A stretch of 64,000 bases of DNA from Ailurus styani (taxonomy: Eukaryota; Chordata; Mammalia; Carnivora; Ailuridae), in the NCBI GenBank assembly GCA_002007465.1, contig LNAC01000137.1, positions 1,461-65,460 on the forward strand, read 5' to 3'. The notes under the pieces are model-generated. The model made no database searches. It saw nothing but the letters and a program-made list of their open reading frames with translations, and was not told the origin of the DNA. A program made the translations under genes and the position numbers. This document shows positions 43,916 through 55,940 of this stretch, one piece after another. Position 1 is the first letter of the stretch, and every line of letters begins with the position of its first letter.

Positions 43916-44392
43916 GTGTATCAGTGTCTTACTGCTGCTATATCAAATCGCCATGAAGTCAGTGGCTTGAAACGTCTCAGATTTATTATCTTACAGTTCT
44001 GGAAGTCAGAAGTCCAAAATCAGTCTCACTGAACTAAAAATCAAGGAATTGGCAGGGCTGGTGGCTTTTGAAGACTCTAGGGGAAGAATCCATTTTCTTG
44101 TCTTTTCCAGCTTCTAGAGGCGCCCAGCATTCCTTGGCTCTGGGTTCTACACATCCGTCTGACATTTGCTTCTGTGGTCACATCTCCCTCTCTCACTTTG
44201 ACCCTCCTGCCTCTTCTCTCATGAGGACCCTTGGGATTACATTGGGCCCACCCAGATTATCCAGGATAATCTCCCCATCTCAAGGTCCTTGATACAATCA
44301 CATGTGCAAAATCAATTTTACTAGGCGAGGTAACAATCACAGGTTTCAGGGATTAGGATGTGGATGTCTGTAGAGGGCCGGTACTCTGCCAA
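43916..44392 (-). mobile_element. MaLR LTR (MLT1/MST type)
   Basis: The plus strand reads the inverted LTR: TATCAAATCGCCATGAAGTC, TTATCTTACAGTTCTGGAAG, TCAGAAGTCCAAAATCAGTC, GGAATTGGCAGGGCTGGTGG, GCCCACCCAGATTATCCAGG, ATAATCTCCCCATCTCAAGG. Solo LTR with no viral genes. Confidence 0.85.
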
Positions 44393-44399
44393 CCACATT

Positions 44400-44990
44400 G
44401 GCATTGCACTGATGGTGAGCGGAAGGGGAGATCGCCAGGGGCCTGGAATTGGCAGAGGTGGGAAGAAGGACTTGGAGATTTCTCAGGAGCCCCCAGCTGC
44501 TGCTGCAAGGGGAGGGAAAAGGTACAAGGTCATGGAACTTCTCTCTTTTACCATCACCAACTCAGCTCCCATGGCCTCTGGACCTCAGAGATGAGATGAA
44601 AAAGCAAGGGAGGGCTGTGATTCTCAAATTGTGTGTTTACCCCCAGGGGGCATCTTTCTACACTGGGAACACCTGAATCCACAGATCATGCTGATTTATC
44701 ATCGTGGATCAATAATTTACCTTAAGGATGCTGAGATTTTAAAATTGAAATCACTTCTTTCATGTTAACCCAAACCCAAGTCTATCTCCAGTTCTGCTTA
44801 AAAATGACACTTTTTAACTCTCCCTGGTTGTTTGAGCGTATGGGACATAACACAATCCATCTCCAATGTTAACAGTAAGGTTTAAGTAAATTAATACCTA
44901 TGAGATGCTTCGATCCACGCCTGGCATACAGGAAACTCTCAATAAGTGTGATAATTCGATTTAATTGTGTTTTTATTCCATCGCTACCTG
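44400..44990. other. Intron, nothing recognised
   Basis: Unique sequence. Confidence 0.35.
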
Positions 44991-44994
44991 GACC

Positions 44995-45205
44995 ATTACA
45001 TAGTCACCTGCCAGGTGCTTTCTATACCTTAGCTGCTTTTAGCCTCACAACAGCCCCAAGAGATAGGACTGTCATCCTCTCCATTTTACAGATGATCAAA
45101 TGAGGTGAGGTCTACGTTGTTCAAATCCTTTCAACAGGGTCACACATCTGACTGGCGAAGTTGGGAACCAAACTGTGCCTGCCTCCGAAGCCCATAGTTC
45201 CAACG
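44995..45205 (-). mobile_element. MIR SINE
   Basis: Inverted MIR: CTGCCAGGTGCTTTCTATAC, TAGCCTCACAACAGCCCCAA, CTCCATTTTACAGATGATCA, GGAACCAAACTGTGCCTGCC. Confidence 0.8.
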
Positions 45206-46440
45206 TTTCCATCTCTCCCACACATTTGCTGCCTGGATTCCTCCAGGGCCACGAGAGCGTGCGGCAATCACAAGTCAAATCAGAGTTAGCAGAACTTCTG
45301 GTGAGTTCTTAAGGAGCTCCTGGTTGCAGATTTTCTGAGTTATTAATTCTGCAAAGAACACACTTCTGCTTACTTCATTGTTGGTGCCAGTGTTTTAGAA
45401 AGTAAGGGAAATGGAGTTTTTATCTCTCACACTTCCCCAGTCACCTTTACTCTCTATCTGATGATGCACCATCTTCCTGCGTGTCATGCCACAGCCTTTA
45501 GCTGGTCCAGTAACTTCTTCTCAAAGCCCTTTAATAAACAGTATCGAAAGTGGCACTGACTTCTTCAGCAAATGGAAATTTCTAGGAGTCAAATTTTTGC
45601 TGGCTTTCCTTACAACAGAGAACTTTGAACCTGTGGCAGTGGTATTCAATTGCAGTGACTCTACATTTGGAAGAATACTTTATATAGATAAACTCTGCGG
45701 TCTTCTGAGGACTGTGGCTAAGCATACCGTGGGGAGAAAGAGCGAAAAGCATATTTCCTGAATCCTTCACAAAAGTGAAGAACAGGAAGCTTTCCAAGTC
45801 CATAAGCAATGACACTTGGCTGGCCAACAAAGTCTGACCACCCACTCTCCGTATCTCTTCCCTAGACTGGAGTCTCTCTGGGTTTTATGAGCTAGAAGTA
45901 ACTGGGGGTTGGAATTTCCAGCTTTGCCTCTACCAACAACGTCAAACTCCCCAAGGTAATCTACGTGGGGGTAAATGTGGAAGTAGCCAAGCATGGATTT
46001 GGTCTCAGGACAGTCTGTCTATAAACTTCATGATTTATGCCCCCTGACAAGATGCAGGCTGGAGTCACCCAGGAAAGCCCGTTCAGCAGAGCGCGGTATA
46101 GTCAGACACCAAGGTGCTGGGCTTAAAATCTGCCTTTGAATTACACACAGTCGTGTCACCTGAGAAGTCACTAAATTCCTATGTATCCATTCCTTCACTT
46201 GCCCATCAGTTGGCAGAATGTGGAGTTTCAGCATATTTGCTATTTTCACTCACTGGCAACATAATCTGCCAACCTGAGATAACAGGGTTTGGTATATAAA
46301 GTACTTGATTTTCCTTAGTGTCTCTGAGCCGTAAGCTCTATGAGGGAAGGTATTTTCCTCCAACAGGGCCTGCCCCTTACCGGTACTTGATGAATATTTA
46401 CAGGATGCAAAACAAAATCTGGAGAGGTAGCCTGGTGTAG
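45206..46440. other. Intron, nothing recognised
   Basis: Unique sequence without a recognised repeat. Confidence 0.35.
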
Positions 46441-46442
46441 TG

Positions 46443-46598
46443 CAGTGGTTCTCAAACACTCGAGTGCATCCGAATCGCCTGAAAGGCCCACTCCAGAGCT
46501 CAGCAGGTGTAAGGTGGGGCCTGAGAACGTGCATTTCTAAGAAGGGCTCAGGGGCAGTCTGTGCTGCTGGTCCTGGGACCAGAGTTTGAGAAGCACTG
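46443..46598 (+). mobile_element. MER5A hAT-Charlie element, internally shortened
   Basis: Starts CAGTGGTTCTCAAACACTCG and ends AGAGTTTGAGAAGCACTG, the paired terminal inverted repeats of MER5A. The middle (GGTGGGGCCTGAGAACGTGC) follows the consensus with a deletion. Confidence 0.85.
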
Positions 46599-46604
46599 AT
46601 GTCA

Positions 46605-46830
46605 TGGTCAAGAGCAGGCTTCTGTGGCAGACTTCCTTAGTTCAAACCCTGGCTGTTAGCCCAGTTTACCTCTCTGGGCATTCCTCTGTGCTTCCTCATC
46701 TGCAATAACACAGATAACAACGAAACCTACCTCATGAGGTTCCTGTATGTAAGACATTTCGGTTCCTGGATGTAAAACATTTCGAATAGGGCCTGATAAG
46801 TCATAAACCTCGTGTTCGCTATTATTAATG
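46605..46830 (+). mobile_element. MIR SINE
   Basis: Directly after the MER5A copy: TAGTTCAAACCCTGGCTGTT, GTGCTTCCTCATCTGCAATA and CCTACCTCATGAGGTTCCTG follow MIR order. Confidence 0.7.
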
Positions 46831-48145
46831 GGAATTTTTTTTCTCTTCTGCTTTGATGTTTTAGTCTGTGTTTATATTAGTTCTTCCCACAACAAAAGTG
46901 GTATGTATAATTTGGAAATCTTGGATCTCACCCCAGTCGTTACTCTGGACATCGCTGGGGCACACATTTCCCCCAATGAGATCTATGTGGACCTTGGGCC
47001 TTTGCTGAGGAACTGCAAGAGATTTCTCATTTACAAAGTCAATGTATCTTTAAACTTTTAAGGTGACCACCTGTATTTTCCAAATCAGGTAACATCTAGC
47101 TTCTAGCAATAAGTAAGGATGTCACTTCCTGCCTACAGAGTGTGGCCATGCTGGTCATTTCTAGATCGTCAAGGCCAGGATGGATATCACCTCTCTGAGA
47201 TGGCCTGTGCTGGCAGTGGGAGGTGCAGAGAGCTTCTCTATTTTAGCTGAAGGAAATTAACAGTGGAACGAATTAAAACAACAATCAGATTTAAGTGGCC
47301 TCTATCAGGAAATTAACTTTAATGGATATTGTCATCACCAGGCCTACCTCAGAGCTGCTGGTCTCCCAGTGTTGAGATGCAATAAAAACTAGGGCCTAAA
47401 CACTGAGTTACCCACCCACAACTCGGAATGGATTTTCTTTTTACTACCTTATGTTTGCTTTAATATGTCCCTTTCCCCGTTCATTCAAGCTTTTCTGTGA
47501 TTCTATTAAACTGATTATACACCTCTGCAAAGTGACTGCACATTCTACCTGAGACAGAAGCTCAAATGGGGACTGGGAGATGCATTCCCTGGTTTTGTTA
47601 CGCTTTTTTAAGTGGGATCTGAAAGCTTCTCTTTTCCCCATCAAATTCCAACCTTAGAATGCTGTGGGGGCTTGGAAGGGACTGTTTTCTTTTTCTAAGT
47701 CCTTCTTTGCAGGAGAGTAAGAACTAACACTGTTATCTAGGCATGGCGACATCATCTGAGGTTTTCTGGATCAACACTTACTTGAATTCTAGGCCGAGTC
47801 TAGTCTCTGGCCTTCCTCTACCCAGTGGACCTATTGGACAATCTTCCCTCTTCCTTCAAAACAACCCTAGTAAAAAAACAGAACAAAACAAAACAAAACC
47901 AACAACAACCCTAGAATCTACACTGAAAGTTAGGCCCAGGGTTCAGCTGTCATCTTTACTTACTACTGCAAGATCCAGAGACCAAGACCAAGATCACTAG
48001 ATCAAGAGCAATGCGAGGGAGGCACCAGAGGGTATCTGACCTCATAGGATAATCTTCTGACTTATTAACAAAATGAGCCTCAGGGACTAAGGGGCAGGAA
48101 TCGTGAGGTAGAGAGTTGATGGACCTAGCGAACCCAGCCCACCTG
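46831..48145. other. Intron, unique
   Basis: No interspersed repeat recognised; an (AAAAC)-like short array lies at 47876-47908. Confidence 0.4.
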
Positions 48146-48149
48146 ATGG

Positions 48150-48365
48150 CAGCACCGAGCTTGGACTCCGGAGCCAGTCAACTGGGTTTGAATCCTTATT
48201 CCACTACTCGCTGGGTGAACTCTGGCAAACTTCATGCTTCAGTTTTGTCATCTGTATAATCAGAATAATTGTTCCTCTACCTCAAGGACTTATTGTGAAG
48301 TTTACTTAAAATACATAAAACACTTTGAATGTTGCTTGACGTGCATTAAGTATTCGGTGTTTGTT
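48150..48365 (+). mobile_element. MIR SINE, nearly full length
   Basis: TTGGACTCCGGAGCCAGTCA, CTGGGTTTGAATCCTTATTC, GTTTTGTCATCTGTATAATC and GCATTAAGTATTCGGTGTTT follow the MIR consensus. Confidence 0.85.
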
Positions 48366-48529
48366 ACGTGACTAAAATATGTTGAGCCCTACTATGTGTC
48401 AGAAATGACCAGGACATGGCTCTTATCCTCAAGGAGTTCATGGTTCAGTTCATGGTAAAGTAAAGACTTGAGAAGAAGTAAGTGGTACGAGGGTGTGTGG
48501 AATAATGAACTCCAGTCTAACAGCTTTTT

Positions 48530-48735
48530 CTTACAAAACACCTACTGGGTGCTTTCTGCACGCGTCCTCTATTTCATCTCCATAAGAGTTTCACAAGGTA
48601 GGTGTTACAATTTTGAGTTACCTATGAAGAATAAGACTAAGAAAGTTTAAGTTAGTGATTGAAGAGTCACGGCCAAGTGGCTGAGCTGGGATGTGGACGC
48701 AGAGCTGCCTGACTTCAAAGTCCATGCTCTTTATC
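48530..48735 (-). mobile_element. MIR SINE
   Basis: Inverted MIR: ACCTACTGGGTGCTTTCTGC, GTTTCACAAGGTAGGTGTTA, GGCTGAGCTGGGATGTGGAC, AAGTCCATGCTCTTT. Confidence 0.75.
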
Positions 48736-49040
48736 CGGATGTGGTAAAGTGGTGAGATACTTAGGAAACCATGTGGAGACCAGGAGACTAGCTTTTATTT
48801 TAACCCACAGAAAACTGCGTGACGTCAGAGAAATGACCGAACTCCCTTGTGCTTCTGCTTCTTCAGGTGTAAGACGGTACTACTATGTGTGTCCTACCTA
48901 CACAGACTTGCGGAGTCACTGTGAGACCAATGGAGAGAATCAGGATAGCCCCGAGAGGCATTTAGAGTGCCAGAGAGAAGTAGGATGCTCTGACTGCAAC
49001 CCTCAGGGGCAGCAGCCTTCACTGACCGATCTGCCACCCT
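48736..49040. other. Intron, nothing clear
   Basis: Faint MIR-like words (AGACTAGCTTTTATTTTAAC) but no reliable assignment. Confidence 0.3.
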
Positions 49041-49044
49041 CTCT

Positions 49045-49165
49045 TCCTTGAGCTGTTCCCACATGGTCCTAGTTCTTCGAGGGCAGGGACGGCATCTCCC
49101 CTTATTCCCATGGCATTCTGCCCAGTGTTAGCCACAGAGAAGGAACTCACCAAACAGTTGTTCAG
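49045..49165 (+). mobile_element. L2 3' end
   Basis: TCGAGGGCAGGGACGGCATC, CTGCCCAGTGTTAGCCACAG and AAGGAACTCACCAAACAGTT follow the L2 3' end. Confidence 0.65.
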
Positions 49166-50004
49166 AAACAGGACTCTAGCAGGGGAGAAAGATTTAAGTC
49201 AAAAATGGCAAATGTGTCCAAGGAACTCATAGAGGGATATGGGGCTTGGTGAAACAAGACAAGTGACACTAAACAAATGAACTGGGAATGAAAGGTCGTC
49301 TGGTATTGAAATGTCCCGGCTTCAGAGAAACTCAGGTTAGGCCCTTGTACTTCTAGATTCGGAAAAGAACAAACCCTCCAAACCTTGAGAGGTTTGCCAA
49401 TCACTAATTATATGCCAATTATTCTATTTTGGGCTTTTGCTAATGAGATCTGGGAAGTGTCTTAATTACCCAAAATTATGAAAATAATTTCAAACTTGAC
49501 TCTAGGGCTAGTTTTACTCCACTTAGGAAGAAAAATATAAATGAACGTACATGGGGTTATTTTTTATTAAGAAATATTCTGAATTTGCTGGAACTCTAGA
49601 TCCTGTTGTAAACCCACACCTGCAGCTCTCAACACTTTAATGCTGGACGCTTCGAGCACATTGGCAGTGTCACTATTACGTTCAGTGGATTACTGGTGGG
49701 CTTCGGTGATTTCCAGAAAAAGGTGATCTCTTTAAACCGTGGTGCCCTAGAAATCCCAGTCCTTGCTGAACAAGGAGAAGGTGAATGATACTCTGGGCTC
49801 GAGGGGGGTTGGGGAGAGCTGGGACATAGAGCAGAAGCAGGAGTAGACCCAAAATGAGGAAATAGTAAGCTTATGATTTAATATGTGCTTTTCCTCATGA
49901 ATTGTCTCCGATAGCCCAAGTAAAAGGGGATTTCCTTGGATAATACTGTGTCCTGCTTGTATGCATCTTTGTCATTTATAACCTGTTTTTTGCGATGTCA
50001 TAAG
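49166..50004. other. Intron, nothing recognised
   Basis: Unique sequence. Confidence 0.35.
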
Positions 50005-50187
50005 GGAGGTAGTCTAATATGAAAAGTAAGGACCAGTTCTTCGTCCTACTTAATATACTACATTGCCTTAAACAAGTTACTCAAAGTCTCTGTGCTTCAG
50101 GTTGTTTGAGTAAAAATCAATTTATTTATTGTCTTACCCTACAGGGTTAATTAGATGTGATATATGTAAAGCTTTCAATGTACCCTA
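50005..50187 (+). mobile_element. MIR SINE, diverged
   Basis: ACTACATTGCCTTAAACAAG, TTACTCAAAGTCTCTGTGCT and the late AGGGTTAATTAGATGTGATA match the MIR core and tail loosely. Confidence 0.55.
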
Positions 50188-50390
50188 GACTAGGAGTGAG
50201 CCAACGCTGGCCTGTGGGCCTAATCTGGCTTGCTGACTATTTTTGTAAATAAAGTTTTATTGGGACACAGCCATACCTATTCATTTACATACTGACCCTG
50301 GCTGCTTCCACACTGTCAAAGCAGACTTCGGGAGTCACGACAGAGACCTTATAGCCTGCAAATTCTAAGATATTTACCCTACCCCTGTTA
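50188..50390 (+). mobile_element. Medium-reiterated DNA transposon fragment, family not named
   Basis: Contains TTTGTAAATAAAGTTTTATT, then GGGACACAGCCATACCTATT and GACAGAGACCTTATAGCCTG. I recognise this as a common mammalian interspersed repeat of probable hAT type but cannot name the family with certainty. Confidence 0.6.
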
Positions 50391-50404
50391 TGGACTCCAG
50401 AGCA

Positions 50405-50590
50405 CTGGATGAATGATGGTTATTAGGGCAGTTGTAGGACAGGTACTGTTACGGCATTTTACAGATAAAACGAAAGCTCAGTAGAGTTACATTCCCTACT
50501 CAAGGTAGCAAAGCTAGTAAGTGCCAGGCCAAGACTAGGCACTGACTGTCTGACTCCAAGCCCAATATTTTACACACTTTACTCTGCCGA
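50405..50590 (-). mobile_element. MIR SINE
   Basis: Inverted MIR: TTTTACAGATAAAACGAAAG, CAAGGTAGCAAAGCTAGTAA, GACTGTCTGACTCCAAGCCC. Confidence 0.75.
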
Positions 50591-51770
50591 CATGTTCTTA
50601 TTTTACTCAATAAACAATCAGGATCAAGTTGGCATTACTGACAAATGGCTGAGACCTTGCCTTTGGCATCTGTATGAAGTATGCCTGTCATGAGTCCTGT
50701 CAGCTCGGAATCACCACAAGGATGTATCCAGAGGATGCTAAGAAATCCCACTACAACCACATTTTCCAAAGAGTGTACTGGGGAATGATAATAGGTCTGG
50801 GTTAAAAAGAGGGTTTCATAGTCAAACACATCTGTGAAAGGCCAAGCTAAAGAGTTTCTTTACTGCAGGACTTCTCAGAGCCTTTGGTGTATTAGCATAC
50901 ATGGAGAAACTCTAAGAGGACAGAGTGAGCAGCACTTTCCAAATCAATCCTTCCCCCTCTCTCCTCATCCCATGGTTTTCCAGCAGGACTGGTGGTCCTC
51001 AGAACACTCTGAAAAATCACTGCTTTTTCGTCTCAGAAATAGTATTTCTCCATTTCTAAGAGGGACTATACATCCCCATACCCAGATGACATATTTTTTA
51101 ATTAATTAAAAGAAATTAAAACCAAGGAAATGCCCTTTTAATTACAGCTGAAGCATTTACTGACCAAACAGTTCCCAGGAGTTATTACTAGAAACACATG
51201 CTTTCCAATGCTGCTGAGAAAAGACTTAAGTAGCAGTTTATGCTCCTTCTAATCTTCCCAGACTTTCATAACTCCGGGTTGACCATGAGACAATCAAGAT
51301 CATCTGTTCCATGTGGAAAATCAGAAATGGAACAAGTGAGAGATCATATTTTTATACATTTGCCACAATTCCCTTCTATGAAACCAATCACTCTTAGAAA
51401 CATCTGTAATGTATGAAATACTTACAATTGGCTACAATCTTGTGGTAATAGCTTAATTATGCCTCCAAAAGATGCCCCCTCATTCCAGGAGCCTGGCAAC
51501 AGATCTGTGAGTCTGTGGTTCAGTCTCATATTTCTCTCCCACTTTGTCCTTTAATTCAATCCCAACTATGAAGGGAGGAGACATTTCTGAAGCTTTGGTC
51601 CCAGGGCCATTGTCTGCATTTTCTTGGTCCCCTTTCTTTTTCACCATTTTCCCCATTTCTTAGACCCAGTGGGAACAAGTGCTCTGGCTCCACCAGAGTC
51701 TTCAGAGCCCCACTCCAGGCTAGGTTAGGCATCCCTCTTATCCCTTCCTTCTCACTCTGAGAATGTACGT
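50591..51770. other. Intron, mostly unique
   Basis: Possible 5' shred of an MLT1-type LTR at 51455-51520 (CTCCAAAAGATGCCCCCTCA, then GGAGCCTGGCAACAGATCTG); otherwise nothing recognised. Confidence 0.3.
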
Positions 51771-51774
51771 ATGA

Positions 51775-51900
51775 TCCCTGAAATGTTCCTTTACAGGAAT
51801 ATAAGTCCTACAAGGCAGGTCGTGTTTTACCACTGTACCCTTACAGCTGAGCCTGGTGCCTGGTACCCAGATGTCAAGTAAATATTTGTGTTTGTTGATC
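51775..51900 (+). mobile_element. L2 3' end
   Basis: CCTACAAGGCAGGTCGTGTT, CTGAGCCTGGTGCCTGGTAC and TCAAGTAAATATTTGTGTTT follow the L2 3' end. Confidence 0.7.
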
Positions 51901-52780
51901 TCAGGCTCCCTGGAACAACTGGCTCAAAGAGGGGCAAGAAGGGAGCATTTCCTATATAGTCAAGACACCTGGTTTAAGTAGACATGTAGAAATCGCTGGA
52001 AAGTTAAGGAAGAATTGGAAAACTGAGATGCTCCCTCAAAAATGGCGGTCGAAGAAGAAAATCCCAAGACTTTACATGGGGAGAAAGAAGAGCAGTTACC
52101 AGACAGAAATACTCTGGGTGTGTTTTAGAGGAAAAAAGTAGAGCCCCACTAATTAAGATCTGGGTATACTTGGTCAAATCAACTCTGTTTCTGGTAGGAA
52201 AAGAGTCTATAGAAGCAACAGAAAACAACATTTTCTGACTGCCTACGAAGTGTGAAGAAAAATGCCAGGGCAGCAGGGATAAAGGGGAAGAGATGACACA
52301 CTGCTGCAGATCCGACTAATTTCATGGTCTGATAGGGGACCCAGATATGAAAATATTTTAAAACAATATGATAAGTATTGGCATTCATTCATGACTTCAT
52401 TCATTTGGCCACACGGGCAAAAGTTACTGAGCAGTCACAATGTGTAGAGGCCAGGGTGACCACCTCCACCTGGAAGAGTTCTGGAATATCACACACAAGG
52501 TGACATTTCCACTCATTATCCACTGGGCCTCCATTTTTAAAAACAGTTATCGCTATTCAGCTCTGATTCTAATCTGCTTCGGATCAGTCACATGAGAAAT
52601 TCCTTAGATGCAGTGTCGCTATGTCTCTTGACACAGAAAGGCAGACTCCTGCTATCAACCGTCCAGACCTGCTTCCCCATCCACTCTCCTGGGGACTTGG
52701 TAGGAAATGATATTATTTTAAAAAAGACACAAAAAAGATACAGCATTCATGATGAGGAGCTAGTACAACTACTAGTAGCT
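51901..52780. other. Intron, nothing recognised
   Basis: Unique sequence. Confidence 0.35.
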
Positions 52781-52784
52781 CCCA

Positions 52785-53000
52785 TTAACGAGAGCTTCCT
52801 CTGCGTCAGGCGCTAGGCAGAGTGCTCTCCAAGCTGGAGTTTAGGATTACTACTTTGAAGTATCCATATCCTCTGTTTTCAGCAGAGGACTCTGCAACTT
52901 AGCGAAGTTAAGTAACTTGTCCAGGGTCACCCAGCACAGGTGGGAGTCAAGCTCTGGTCTGCCTGACTTCAGGTCAGTGTCCTGTCTCACTGAGCTCCTT
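52785..53000 (-). mobile_element. MIR SINE
   Basis: Inverted MIR: CCTCTGCGTCAGGCGCTAGG, GCGAAGTTAAGTAACTTGTC, CAGGGTCACCCAGCACAGGT, GTCTGCCTGACTTCAGGTCA. Confidence 0.8.
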
Positions 53001-53010
53001 TCACATTGTA

Positions 53011-53062
53011 GGAGGTGGGGAGGGAAGGGGAGGGCAGGAGGTGGGAAGTGGGAGAGAGGAGG
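53011..53062 (+). repeat. Purine-rich tract with G-quadruplex motif
   Basis: G runs at 53017-53020, 53022-53024, 53027-53030 and 53032-53034, with loops of 1, 2 and 1 bases, inside a GGAGG-rich stretch. Confidence 0.8.
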
Positions 53063-53104
53063 CAAAGGAGAGACAGAGTGAAGGGAGACAGGTTAAACAT
53101 TTTG

Positions 53105-53180
53105 GAGAGCTGACATGGTAAAGTGGAAGACTTTGCAGCCAGAAGATCTGGGCTCAACTCTTGGCTCTGCAGAATGAACG
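53105..53180 (+). mobile_element. MIR SINE 5' fragment
   Basis: GACATGGTAAAGTGGAAGAC, TCTGGGCTCAACTCTTGGCT match the first third of MIR. Confidence 0.55.
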
Positions 53181-54900
53181 TACGGAATGGGCCGTGCTTT
53201 ATATAGACTTAGGGGTAATAATTAGGAGACCCCTCCTGTGGCACCGTCGGTCTCAGAATGAGCAGCGAACTAGTTGGAAGGAGTTCTGCCTACTTGAAAA
53301 CAGTATGAATCAGCAACAGTTCTCGCTAGCAGCAAGACCGCCTAACTAAACAGAGAACTCATCTAAAGCGGGGATGAGCCCACCTTATGCTTCTCCCTAG
53401 CACCCAGGCGCTTGGAATGGTGCATTGCTCTCAACCCACATTGGATATATGGATGAATGCAAATTGCTAAGGAACAGAAGATTTTTTGGAGAAAGCACTA
53501 CTTTTAAAGCAGAAAAAACATGTTTTTGTGTTCTTGTCATTTCATGAGAGTTAAAGCAAAAGCAAGGAAATTGATTAGATCTTTTTGTAACGAGTTAAAA
53601 AATGACTAACACACACACACAGCTATTCACTGGAAAAGTCAAAAAGAAACCAAGCAGGATGGACTCCGTGTTAGGTGAAAAGATTACCGTTAAAGCACAG
53701 AAAGGTGGACTAGATGAAACCGGAGCCTGCACAATTTGCATTCCACCTGCATTGCAAAGTAATGAAAATAAAGCCATGTGCTTGGGGCAGAGCTGTCACT
53801 TTCAATTGCTCCAAATTGTTTTGCTTCAAACATATCAAATGCACTTGCCTTCCTGGAGAAGTGGTCCATAACAAGACTGGAAATTAATACTGGTTTCTGA
53901 GTTACTCTCAAACATACAAATGTCATCCCCCTCCTTTTTGTTAAACAGGACACATTTTTCCAAGATGACCTAACTCCACGATGGCTAATCCATTTAAAAT
54001 AAACATTCCAAATAAACTCACCTCAGGGCTGACCCAATAAATACAATGACCATTTACAACGATCCCAAATAAGCTAATTAGACTTAAAAAGAATACATAT
54101 ATTAACTCCGTTTAAAAAAGGACATCTGCTGTAATCTTGCTCCATTCCGCTTTTCCTTTTGGTTTTATATCTTATTTTGGGCTTGTTGGGATTCTCCCCA
54201 CCTGCTTAACTTATTCTAGTCTAAAAATGTTTAAATTATTCAGCAATCCACAAAAATGTTAACAAAATCTTAGCTGCATGTATGACAGCATTAATTTCTT
54301 AAATCCCCATAACTGTATGACATGGAACCAGCCCTTGGACAACCTTCATTAAATAAATTGCAGTGCGTCCTCCGACTTCACCTGACAGGATTTCTAGAAG
54401 TCAGTGATCACCCACACTGGGATGAAAGAACAGGACACACAGCAATTTCTGAACAGCAACCATATTAATTTTTTTTTCCTCTTTGGGAATTGAGAAATTA
54501 AGTTTGGGGGAGATGAGCAGTCCCTTTAAAAGCTTCTGTCTTCTCACTCATACTCTTCCCCTGATAATACCTAGTCTAGGTATCCAGTCACTGCCTGAGT
54601 GACCTGTGACAGAAAGAAAATAAAAACAGCAAAAACCAGGCTGGCCTCATTTAAACGTCTACTGGGAGAACTCAGTCAGTGAGGAAGGGCTTTGGGCATG
54701 TAGGGCTGGCTTCAGAGAAATACTCTTCAACCCTCTCGTATAAAGAGCTTGAAATAAGGCTCAAAGGGCCGAAGTGACTTGTCTGCAGACCTTCAACTAA
54801 TATATAAAACTAGATTCCATACTTTCTGCTTCATAAACCAAATTCTTTCCATTCCATTTTTGGATTGGGACTCAGGGGACCTGAATTCTGATCTAATCTC
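53181..54900. other. Intron, repeat-free block, candidate conserved element
   Basis: About 1.7 kb without recognised repeats. The part 53690-53860 carries octamer-like TTTGCAT, E-box CACCTG, TAATGA and CAATTG words in close packing. No coding signal. Confidence 0.35.
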
Positions 54901-54904
54901 TCAC

Positions 54905-55380
54905 TAATTAATGTAACCTTTTTTTTAATTGTGAAAAATACATAACAATTTGCCATTTTAACCATTTTTAAAGGTATAGGTGGGTGGCATTCGGTACATT
55001 CAACTGTCACCACCTTCCATCTCCAGAACTTCTTTTGTCTTCCCCAACTGAAAGTCTATACTCCTTAAACAATAACTCCCTATTCCTTCCTCCTCCCTAG
55101 CCCTTTCTACTTTCCATCTTTATGAATTTGACTAAAGTAGGTGCCTCATATAAATGGATCATATAGTCTTTGTCCTTTTGTGTCTGGCTTACTTCACTTA
55201 GAATAATATTTTCAAGGTTCTTCTATGTTGTAGCCTATCTCAGAATGTCCTTTCTTTATAAGACTGAATAATGTTCTATTGTATGTATATACATGTTATT
55301 TATGCATTCACCTGGTGATGGATATTTGGGTTGCTTCCACCCTTTGGTGATTGTGACTAATGCTGCTAGAGAGGGCTTCA
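54905..55380 (-). mobile_element. L1M 3' UTR and ORF2 end fragment
   Basis: Antisense L1M order: ATAACAATTTGCCATTTTAA, GGTGGCATTCGGTACATTCA, CTCCATATAAATGGA-like CCTCATATAAATGGATCATA, GGCTTACTTCACTTAGAATA, TAATGTTCTATTGTATGTAT. On the minus strand, around 55256-55350, an open frame retains G-W-K-Q-P-K-Y-P-S-P-G and M-Y-I-H-T-I-E-H-Y-S, the decayed ORF2 C-terminal zone. Confidence 0.9.
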
Positions 55381-55739
55381 GCTCACGTAACCATCGATGG
55401 AGCACTTTCCCTTTCCCTAGCATTGCCATTATCATCTCCAAAATGATGGTAGAGGGATATGTACCTTCTTGAGTACCCCATTTTCTACTAGTATGATCAT
55501 TTCTCCATAGACCAGCCAGTATTGTGCTAGGCGGCATTCAGACAGCTAATAATCCAGCCCAAATTTAGGTTGATACAAAGTGAATAGCTTTGCAGTCAAG
55601 GTCAAAGATTTTGAGTTCCTTCCTGGTCCTGGAAATTCCAACTATGTATAGAAAATGGGATATGCTTTAGGCTATAGGTAAATCTCCTCTTCTATTCTCC
55701 CTTCCCAGTGTTTCACCCATTAGGAATTCACCCTGAGCA

Positions 55740-55926
55740 GGACGACTGGGTGGCTCAGTTGGTTAAGCATCTGCATTTGGCTCAGGTCATGATCCTGGAG
55801 TCCTAGGATGGAGTCCTGCATTTGGCTCCTTGCTCAGCGGGGGGAACCTGCTTTTCCCAATGCCTGCAGCTCTCCTTGCTTGTGCACTTTCTCTCTGATA
55901 AATAAATAAAGTATTTTTAAAAAAAG
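55740..55926 (+). mobile_element. Can-SINE, diverged
   Basis: Head GACGACTGGGTGGCTCAGTT (usual GCGCC lost), GTCATGATCCTGGAGTCCTA, tail TAAATAAATAAAG then A run. Duplication ATTCA(C/T)CCT(G/C)AGCA at 55726-55739 and 55927-55940, two mismatches, so an older insertion. Confidence 0.9.
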
Positions 55927-55940
55927 ATTCATCCTCAGCA

